A stretch of DNA of 39,129 bases, from positions 1 to 39,129 of the forward strand of contig JBMYLY010000006.1 of the NCBI GenBank assembly GCA_049596815.1, in the 5' to 3' direction. Made by a program: the position numbers and the translations under genes. The DNA comes from UBA724 sp049596815. GTDB taxonomy: Bacteria > Bacteroidota > Bacteroidia > Flavobacteriales > Flavobacteriaceae. The notes under the pieces were generated by a model. It did no database searches. It was not told the DNA's origin and saw nothing but the letters and a program-made list of their open reading frames with translations. Positions 33,447-39,129 of the stretch are shown here, piece by piece (the stretch's first letter is position 1; each line of letters starts with the position of its first letter).

Positions 33447-34838
33447 TTATATATGAATTACCTCATCGTAGGCTGCAGCAACTGCCTCCATCATGGCTTC
33501 GCTCATCGTGGGGTGGGGGTGCACTGCCTTTAGGATTTCGTGACCTGTAGTTTCGAGTTTTCTTGCCACTACGGCCTCTGCTATCATGTCTGTTACTCCG
33601 GCACCTATCATATGACAGCCGAGCCATTCACCATACTTGGCATCAAAAATCACTTTGATAAATCCGTCTGTGTGGCCTCCTGCTTGGGCTTTGCCCGAGG
33701 CGGTAAATGGGAATTTCCCTACTTTGATGTCAAAGCCTTGGTCCTTGGCTTGGGCTTCGGTATAGCCCACTGAAGCAATTTCAGGCTGGCTATAGGTACA
33801 ACCTGGAATGTTGTTGTAGTCAATAGGTTCTACGTCCATACCTGCAATTTTTTCAACACACAAAATACCCTCGGCAGAGGCTACGTGTGCTAAGGCTTGC
33901 CCGGAAGTCACATCTCCAATGGCATAATACCCTGGCAGGTTGGTTTGGTAGTACTCGTTGACCAAAATTTTGTCTCTATCAGTGGCAATTCCCAAATCTT
34001 CCAATCCGATGTTCTCGATGTTGGTTTTGATACCTACTGCTGACAATACGACATCAGCGTCGATAAGCTCCTCACCTTTGGCTGTTTTTACAGTAACTTT
34101 TACACCTTCTCCAGAAGTGTCAACCTGGGTAACTTCTGAGCTGGTCATCACTTTAATACCACTTTTTGTAAAACTGCGTTCCATCTGCTTGGAAACATCG
34201 TCGTCTTCGACAGGGACAATTTTAGGCAGGTATTCCACAACAGTCACCTCCGTACCCATTGCGTTGTAGAAATAGGCAAATTCCACTCCGATAGCACCCG
34301 AACCTACAACGACCATCTTTTTGGGTTGTTTGGGCAGGGTCATGGCCTCACGATAGCCAATGACTTTTTTGCCATCTTGTGGCAAGCTAGGAAGCTCACG
34401 CGAACGTGCTCCGGTGGCAATAATAATGTGATCGGCTTCGTGAATGGATTCTGTGCCGTCTTCGGCAGTCACGGCCACTTGTTTCCCTTTTTTGAGGGTG
34501 CCATATCCGAAGATGACCTCGATTTTGTTTTTCTTCATCAAGAACTGAACCCCTTTACTCATGGTGTCAGCAACGTTACGACTGCGGTTCACAACGGCAT
34601 CAAAATCTTTATCGTAGTTATCGACCTTCAACCCATAGTCTTCAGCATGTTTGAGGTAGTCAAAAACTTGTGCAGATTTAATGAGTGCCTTGGTCGGGAT
34701 ACAACCCCAATTCAGACAAACGCCTCCCAAACTTTCTTTTTCAACAATGGCAGTCTTTAGGCCCAATTGTGACGCACGAATGGCAGTCACATAACCTCCG
34801 GGTCCGCTGCCCAATACAATAACATCAAATTTGCTCAT
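33447..34838 (-). CDS. lpdA: dihydrolipoyl dehydrogenase
   Basis: A 463-residue FAD flavoprotein, the E3 component that reoxidises the lipoyl group of pyruvate and 2-oxoglutarate dehydrogenase complexes with NAD+. The FAD motif VLGSGPGGYVTAI (8-20) is followed by the redox disulfide Cys41/Cys46 (GGVCLNWGCIPTK). The NAD-binding motif is VVGSGAIGVEFAY, and the catalytic His442 lies in the C-terminal HPHPTMSEAMMEA. The start MSKFDVIVLG at 34838 fits; a frame nine residues longer exists. It has its own -7 box 16 nt upstream and a strong terminator, so it is a single-gene unit apart from the E1/E2 genes. Confidence 0.96.
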   Translation of the reverse strand: MSKFDVIVLGSGPGGYVTAIRASQLGLKTAIVEKESLGGVCLNWGCIPTKALIKSAQVFDYLKHAEDYGLKVDNYDKDFDAVVNRSRNVADTMSKGVQFLMKKNKIEVIFGYGTLKKGKQVAVTAEDGTESIHEADHIIIATGARSRELPSLPQDGKKVIGYREAMTLPKQPKKMVVVGSGAIGVEFAYFYNAMGTEVTVVEYLPKIVPVEDDDVSKQMERSFTKSGIKVMTSSEVTQVDTSGEGVKVTVKTAKGEELIDADVVLSAVGIKTNIENIGLEDLGIATDRDKILVNEYYQTNLPGYYAIGDVTSGQALAHVASAEGILCVEKIAGMDVEPIDYNNIPGCTYSQPEIASVGYTEAQAKDQGFDIKVGKFPFTASGKAQAGGHTDGFIKVIFDAKYGEWLGCHMIGAGVTDMIAEAVVARKLETTGHEILKAVHPHPTMSEAMMEAVAAAYDEVIHI

Positions 34839-34854
34839 GTGTTTTGTTTGCTGG

Positions 34855-34862
34855 CAAAAATA
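34855..34862 (-). promoter_or_regulatory. -7 promoter box of lpdA
   Basis: TATTTTTG on the minus strand matches TAnnTTTG and ends 16 nt before the lpdA ATG. Confidence 0.55.
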
Positions 34863-34897
34863 CAAAACAATGACCGATTTACAGGGCTAAATCGCAA

Positions 34898-35293
34898 CTA
34901 TGACTTTTTAAAATCTAAGCTCACAGAATTGACACAATAACGCCTTTGGGTAGGGGTGGGACCATCGTTAAATACATGCCCTAAATGACCACCACAATGG
35001 GTACATAGAATCTCTGTTCGTATCATTCCGTGCGATTTGTCAGCCTCATAGCGAACCCTGCCGGGAATGGCTTCTGAAAAACTGGGCCATCCACAACCAC
35101 TTTCAAATTTGGCTGTGCTTTCAAAAAGGGGCGTATTGCAGCCTTTACATACGTAGGTTCCTTTTTCAAAATGAATATTGTATTCCCCTGTGTGTGGGTA
35201 TTCGGTTCCCTTTTCTCTGAGCACCCTATAGGCCTCAGTAGTCAAGGAGGCTCTCCAAGCTTCATCTGATTTTTTAAATGGATAATCACTCAT
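34898..35293 (-). CDS. msrB: methionine-R-sulfoxide reductase MsrB, cytoplasmic
   Basis: A 131-residue enzyme without a signal peptide that reduces R-methionine sulfoxide in proteins. Zinc cysteines are Cys49/52 (CKGC) and Cys97/100 (CTHC), the catalytic cysteine is Cys120 in RRYCVNSVSL, and HLGHVFNDGP is the active-site loop. Cys67 in SGCGWPSF is a candidate resolving cysteine. The start at 35293 follows family length; the open frame runs far upstream through the previous gene in another frame. It overlaps the second msrB by 8 bp. It is the last gene of a three-gene minus-strand unit. Confidence 0.94.
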   Translation of the reverse strand: MSDYPFKKSDEAWRASLTTEAYRVLREKGTEYPHTGEYNIHFEKGTYVCKGCNTPLFESTAKFESGCGWPSFSEAIPGRVRYEADKSHGMIRTEILCTHCGGHLGHVFNDGPTPTQRRYCVNSVSLDFKKS

Positions 35294-35759
35294 CTTTTGC
35301 TGTAAAATGCAAAGCTGCTGAATTGATACAATGTCGTTTTCCTGTGGTTTTTCTTGGACCGTCGCTAAACATATGACCCAAATGCCCACCACATTGAGAA
35401 CACAACAGTTCAGTACGTGCATATCCGATATTGTAGTCCACATCATATACTACCGCATCTTGGATAGCACGGTCAAAAGAGGGCCATCCACTCCCCGAAT
35501 CATATTTGTGTTCGGATTCATAGAGCGGTTGCTCACATCCTGCGCACCGGTAGACCCCTTTTTGGTAATGTTTATCATAGACTCCACTAAAGGCTCGCTC
35601 TGTTCCCGCTTGACGCAACACATAGTAAGCCATGGGGCTCAATTGGGCTTTCCATTGGGCTTCGCTTTTTTGAATGGAAAATGTATGCTTTTCAACAGAT
35701 GGTTTTTGTGCGCAACCATAAACCCCCATCAATAGAACTGCAACAAGAAAATTTCTCAT
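35286..35759 (-). CDS. msrB: methionine-R-sulfoxide reductase MsrB, lipoprotein
   Basis: A 157-residue paralogue of the next gene with a lipoprotein signal peptide (lipobox VYGC, Cys16), so it should act on the periplasmic or outer-membrane side. The zinc cysteines (Cys72/75, Cys120/123) and catalytic Cys144 (RHCINSAAL) are kept. The position of the candidate resolving cysteine is a serine (Ser90, SGSGWPSF). The two copies differ over most of their length, so the duplication looks old. It is coupled upstream to the hydrolase by an ATGA overlap and downstream to the cytoplasmic MsrB by 8 bp. Confidence 0.94.
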   Translation of the reverse strand: MRNFLVAVLLMGVYGCAQKPSVEKHTFSIQKSEAQWKAQLSPMAYYVLRQAGTERAFSGVYDKHYQKGVYRCAGCEQPLYESEHKYDSGSGWPSFDRAIQDAVVYDVDYNIGYARTELLCSQCGGHLGHMFSDGPRKTTGKRHCINSAALHFTAKDE

Positions 35760-36619
35760 GAGTGGTTGTTTATAAAAGTTAGCACTTTGTCAATGACATC
35801 TTGATTTCTCAATATGCGTCGGTGTCCCAAACCTTGTGTCAATAACAGGCTGGCATTTTTGGAAACTTTGTGTAGATCATGGGCATAGGATATGGGAACT
35901 TCATAATCATTTTCGTCGTGTATGATGTGTATTGGGATGGGCAATTGTTTCACAGCATTGCTGCCAGAATAACTTTCCAAAGACTGTCCAAAACGTTTTT
36001 CAACAATATCAATCATGCGATCAGCGATGTTGTCTGTAAAATCCATTTTACGTGTGTAGTCTAAAAACACATTTTTTATTTTGTCACCCGAACCAATTGT
36101 AGTTAGGGTTTTAAACTTCAAACCTTCACGTGCTGCATTTAGGGACACCATCCCACCCATGGAGTGACCAATGATGTGGTCAAAAGGGCCAAAGTGGTTG
36201 TAAACCTCTTTTGTGCATGCAACAAATTCCACAATGTTGGTGGTCTTCCCTTCTGACTGCCCATGTGCAGGTGCATCAAAAGAAACAATTTCCATGCCAG
36301 ATTGATGCAAGGCTTTGGCCAACGCTTGAAGTTGAGTAGCCCGACCACTCCAGCCGTGTAATAAGAGCACCTTTTGCCCTTTGTTAGGCAGGCGATAGAT
36401 GTGAATTGTTTTTTTGATTTCGGGCACAAATAGTTTGTCTTGTTGGCTATTGTTCAACATGTGTTTTTCCCTGTTGGGGGTGGGAAATCGTTGGGGTCTA
36501 AAGAAAAAATACATCCCCATGGTTGTGGCCAACCGCAAAGACAGCCGTTCTGAGGTACGGGCGCACCAGCGGATTAGGGGTGGAACCTGAAAAGGGGTAG
36601 GGGGATTTTCTTTTTTCAT
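35756..36619 (-). CDS. alpha/beta hydrolase
   Basis: A 287-residue hydrolase with the oxyanion segment LLLHGWSGR (85-93), the nucleophile elbow GHSMGG with Ser153, an acid in HDENDYEVP and a C-terminal histidine in GLGHRRIL. The first 60 residues carry a basic and hydrophobic stretch (LRLATTMGMYFFF) that may attach it to the membrane. The start at 36619 was preferred to an ATG 15 codons upstream. The substrate is unknown; fold relatives include esterases and lipases. It is the first gene before the two msrB genes. Confidence 0.86.
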   Translation of the reverse strand: MKKENPPTPFQVPPLIRWCARTSERLSLRLATTMGMYFFFRPQRFPTPNREKHMLNNSQQDKLFVPEIKKTIHIYRLPNKGQKVLLLHGWSGRATQLQALAKALHQSGMEIVSFDAPAHGQSEGKTTNIVEFVACTKEVYNHFGPFDHIIGHSMGGMVSLNAAREGLKFKTLTTIGSGDKIKNVFLDYTRKMDFTDNIADRMIDIVEKRFGQSLESYSGSNAVKQLPIPIHIIHDENDYEVPISYAHDLHKVSKNASLLLTQGLGHRRILRNQDVIDKVLTFINNHS

Positions 36620-36704
36620 AGCTAGCTTGTCAACAAATAAAATTGATTTTTTGGCGTTATGCAAATGATTTTTTTTGGTTAATTTGGTCGGGTAACTAAC
36701 AACA

Positions 36705-38024
36705 ATGAAGCATCTTCAAAAAGGCAGCAAGCGTCTTATACGCGCTTGGGTTTCCTATGATTGGGCCAATTCCGTTTATTTTTTAGTCATTACTTCCACT
36801 GTTTTTCCCATCTACTATGGTGCTCTGTTTGGTGATGATTTATACATTGATTTTCTTGGGCAATCTATGAAAAACACGGCCTTGATTAGCTATACCACCG
36901 CGGCGGCTTTTGCTTTGGTGGCCATGATTTCACCAATACTTTCTGGTATTGCAGATTATATGGGTAACAAAAAACGCTTTATGCAATTTTTTTGCTACCT
37001 CGGAGCCTTGTCGTGCGCGGGTTTGTACTGGTTTGAGTTGGAAAGTATTTATTTGGGCTTGCTATTCTACTTTTTGGCATCCGTGGGGGCTTGGTCGAGT
37101 TTGGTGTTTTACAACTCTTACCTTCCAGATATTGCCCATCCCGAACAAATGGATCGTGCCAGTGCTTTGGGCTTTTCTATGGGCTATGTGGGCAGTGTGA
37201 TTTTGCTATTATTCAACCTAGCCATGGTTTTAAACCCGCATTGGTTTGGTATCACAGGCACAGAGGGGGAGGCAGCAATGAAAGCCATGAAATATTCTTT
37301 TATTTCTGTAGGAATTTGGTGGATTGGGTTTAGCCAAATCGCTTTTCGGTTTTTACCTCGTGGCAACAAAGACAATGTGTTGACCAATGAAATCATACTG
37401 AATGGCTACAGAGAATTGCGCTCTGTGTGGAACAGTTTGTCGGGGCTACCACATCTGAAGCGCTACATAGGGGCGTTTTTTGTGTTTAGTATGGCCCTAC
37501 AAACAGTGATGTTGGTGGCCGCCTATTTTGGTGAACAAGAGGTGGCTTGGGGAGAAGGCGAAAAAACCATGGGTCTTATTGTGAGTATAATGATCATACA
37601 GTTGATAGCCATCATCGGTGCCATGCTGACTGCTAAGTTTTCGGAACGGTTCGGAAATGTGCCCGTATTGATTTTTCTAAACTTTGTATGGGTCGCCCTG
37701 TGCGTATATGCCTATTTTGTGGTTACGCCTTTGCAGTTTTACATAGCTGCAGGTTTGGTGGGCCTCTCCATGGGAGGCATACAAGCTTTGGCACGCTCGA
37801 CTTATTCAAAGCTCATTCCAGACACAGAAGACACAACCTCATACTTTAGTTTTTACGATGTTTCCGAAAAAATCGGTATCGTTATCGGAATGGTACTCTA
37901 TGGTACGATAGACCAACTCACAGGAAGCATGCGCAATGCTATCCTATTCTTTTTGGCGTTCTTTCTAATAGGAGCGTTGTTGTTGCGACGTATGCACAAA
38001 AAGCAAGTGCAGTCAGTCTTCTGA
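36705..38024 (+). CDS. MFS transporter, UMF1 (Atg22-like) family
   Basis: A 439-residue polytopic membrane protein with about eleven or twelve hydrophobic helices. The opening RAWVSYDWANSVYFLVITS (14-32) and the later SGIADYMGNKKRFM (the MFS loop motif between helices 2 and 3) mark the UMF1 family, related to vacuolar Atg22 effluxers. The LPDIAHPEQMDRASALGFSMGYVGS segment also fits. Fungal members export amino acids from the vacuole; bacterial substrates are not known. The stop overlaps the converging head-GIN gene by 12 bp. A near-consensus box TTAATTTG lies upstream. Confidence 0.88.
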   Translation: MKHLQKGSKRLIRAWVSYDWANSVYFLVITSTVFPIYYGALFGDDLYIDFLGQSMKNTALISYTTAAAFALVAMISPILSGIADYMGNKKRFMQFFCYLGALSCAGLYWFELESIYLGLLFYFLASVGAWSSLVFYNSYLPDIAHPEQMDRASALGFSMGYVGSVILLLFNLAMVLNPHWFGITGTEGEAAMKAMKYSFISVGIWWIGFSQIAFRFLPRGNKDNVLTNEIILNGYRELRSVWNSLSGLPHLKRYIGAFFVFSMALQTVMLVAAYFGEQEVAWGEGEKTMGLIVSIMIIQLIAIIGAMLTAKFSERFGNVPVLIFLNFVWVALCVYAYFVVTPLQFYIAAGLVGLSMGGIQALARSTYSKLIPDTEDTTSYFSFYDVSEKIGIVIGMVLYGTIDQLTGSMRNAILFFLAFFLIGALLLRRMHKKQVQSVF

Positions 38025-38756
38025 TGAAGACTTGACCACACGTTTTTTCACGATCTTACTACTGCTGTGATTTGAAATTTCTATGGAGTAAGGGTCACCA
38101 CTGTACTGTACATCTCCAGAACCTAAGACCTTTATTTCCAAGTGCTCTGAGCTATACACATCCGCATCTCCTGAACCCAAAATAGAAACTTTCACTCCCT
38201 TGGATTTTAGGTTTTTGGCATCCAAATCTCCAGAACCGGTAACCTTGCCTTTAAACGATTTGCTGTTGCCTGACAAGGTGATGTCTCCTGAACCGATAAT
38301 ATCTGCCACCACAATTCCTGAATCCAAAGTGAGCTCCATATCCCCAGACCCTACCAAATTGAGGTCTATGTTTTCTGTCTTTAGGGTAAAATCACTTTCA
38401 ATATCACCCGAACCAGTAAGACTTAGCCCGCTGATTTCTTCAATAGGGACCGTGATGGTTATGTCGTGATTTCGGCTGGGTCTGAGAGAGACATTGTTTT
38501 TGACATCGATGGTCAATTTTCCTTTTCGTACTTCAGTTTCGATAAAGGGCAGTAAATTGGATTCACCCTCGATAGTGATTTGACCTTCTTTGCCATCTAC
38601 CAATATCACATCAAAAAAAGAGACCAAATGGATTTTGTCGTAGCCTTGGGTTTGTCGGGTTTCGGTAATCTGTTCTTGATTGCCTTTGATTTTCTTGGTC
38701 CATTGTGCGTGGCCGACGACCATACCCAATAACAAAATAGAAACAATTGTTTTCAT
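38013..38756 (-). CDS. head-GIN domain (DUF2807) exported protein
   Basis: A 247-residue exported protein with a signal peptide (1-18, ending GHAQ) and one DUF2807 (head GIN) domain. Six GSGD motifs occur at 115, 136, 155, 174, 194 and 212, 18-21 residues apart, as expected for a right-handed beta-helix with one turn per repeat. The segment IHLVSFFDVILVDGKEGQITIEGESNLLP is the family's N-terminal signature. The C-terminus is basic and serine-rich. The family is common in Bacteroidota and has no firm function; adhesion or polysaccharide binding has been proposed. No T9SS sorting domain is present. Confidence 0.92.
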   Translation of the reverse strand: MKTIVSILLLGMVVGHAQWTKKIKGNQEQITETRQTQGYDKIHLVSFFDVILVDGKEGQITIEGESNLLPFIETEVRKGKLTIDVKNNVSLRPSRNHDITITVPIEEISGLSLTGSGDIESDFTLKTENIDLNLVGSGDMELTLDSGIVVADIIGSGDITLSGNSKSFKGKVTGSGDLDAKNLKSKGVKVSILGSGDADVYSSEHLEIKVLGSGDVQYSGDPYSIEISNHSSSKIVKKRVVKSSSED

Positions 38757-38841
38757 GATAATAAGAATTTGAGTTTACATTAAAAAGATAGATTGGGGTT
38801 TTTGTTACATCCTTGGCATGGATATTGAAAAAGTATAAGCG

Positions 38842-38851
38842 TAAACGTTTA
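38842..38851. promoter_or_regulatory. palindrome in the lon upstream region
   Basis: TAAACGTTTA is a perfect 10-bp palindrome about 87 bp before the lon ATG, in the divergent gap with the head-GIN gene. It might be a regulator site, but short palindromes of this kind also arise by chance. Confidence 0.25.
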
Positions 38852-38937
38852 TGTACTTGGCTATATGGGAAAAGCCGTCGTATTTACTGACAATATTTCT
38901 CGTTCCATATGCAAACCGACAAAATGACACTCTATTT

Positions 38938-39129
38938 ATGGCGCAATCTAAACTTATTTCACTTGCCAATCTTTCTTTAGAAGATTTAGAAGAAGACGCA
39001 GACCTGATTCCATTGATGACTACCGACGATGAAGAGGTTATCTCCAAAGAGCCGGTTCCGGAAATCATTCCTATCCTTCCCCTTCGCAACACCGTTCTTT
39101 TCCCTGGTGTTGTGATTCCGATTACGGCA
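38938..39129 (+). CDS. lon: ATP-dependent protease Lon, N-terminus (partial)
   Basis: The first 64 codons of lon; the gene runs off the right edge. Lon is a cytoplasmic AAA+ serine protease that degrades damaged and regulatory proteins. The visible part has an acidic leader (LSLEDLEEDADLIPLMTTDDEE) of the kind found in Bacteroidota Lon, and then the start of the LON substrate-binding domain, PILPLRNTVLFPGVVIPI. The ATP and Ser-Lys catalytic domains are outside the window. The start ATG at 38938 has no strong alternative. A 181-bp divergent gap separates it from the head-GIN gene. Confidence 0.93.
   Translation, partial: MAQSKLISLANLSLEDLEEDADLIPLMTTDDEEVISKEPVPEIIPILPLRNTVLFPGVVIPITA

Overview
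The window is chromosomal DNA from a member of the Bacteroidota, most likely class Flavobacteriia. The evidence is a type IX secretion cargo protein with a C-terminal sorting domain, a DUF4835 (PorD-like) protein, Bacteroidota-type -7 promoter boxes (TAnnTTTG) in front of many genes, and flavobacterial gene orders. These orders are dnaA / low-Mr phosphatase / RsmI-like methylase, and ligA / DUF6913-like / dapA / bamD / rpoZ / coaBC / DUF4835 / recN / fabI. It opens inside the 3' end of a 23S rRNA gene, followed by a 5S gene, so the left edge is the tail of an rRNA operon. It closes inside the start of lon.

Layout. 1-631: end of the rRNA operon and two terminators. 650-3111: a lipoprotein with two RskA-like repeats, a ZIP metal transporter and a methyltransferase, all on the minus strand. 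3155-3304: an intergenic cluster of short palindromes. 3363-4743: a THUMP-domain RNA methyltransferase overlapping a tiny membrane protein gene. 4744-5252: the only long gap, with a possible signal-peptide remnant. 5253-10888 (minus): a 1131-residue T9SS cargo protein, trmD and an HtrA/Deg protease. 11000-12821: dapF and mltG. 12818-15422 (minus): dnaA, a low-Mr phosphatase and an RsmI-like methylase. 15619-17993: a YbgC-like thioesterase, ribD (minus) and prmC. 17993-28833: a long plus-strand run of core genes for DNA repair, lysine/peptidoglycan precursors, outer-membrane assembly, CoA and fatty-acid synthesis. 28865-31152: an RprXY-like two-component system. 31149-34838: xerD, aroQ, an SDR oxidoreductase and lpdA. 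34898-36619 (minus): an alpha/beta hydrolase with two msrB paralogues. 36705-39129: an MFS transporter, a head-GIN protein and the start of lon.

Much of the content serves growth and envelope building. dapA, dapF and mltG act in the peptidoglycan pathway; bamD and the DUF4835 protein in outer-membrane and secretion functions; coaBC, coaE and fabI link cofactor and lipid synthesis. Both steps that finish CoA (coaBC, coaE) lie within 6 kb. The two MsrB proteins, one predicted cytoplasmic and one a lipoprotein, suggest repair of oxidised methionine in two compartments.

I did not find a clear new multi-gene system. The window is mostly housekeeping, and no CRISPR, transposase, phage or toxin-antitoxin module was seen. 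The best leads are: -7 boxes only 3-5 nt before start codons of at least four genes (probable leaderless mRNAs); five tail-to-tail gene pairs whose coding ends overlap; an RskA-like repeat lipoprotein without an anti-sigma domain; a palindrome between the fabI promoter and its start; an inverted repeat upstream of dnaA; and a mosaic palindromic repeat. All functions are inferred from sequence recognised by eye; no database search was run.
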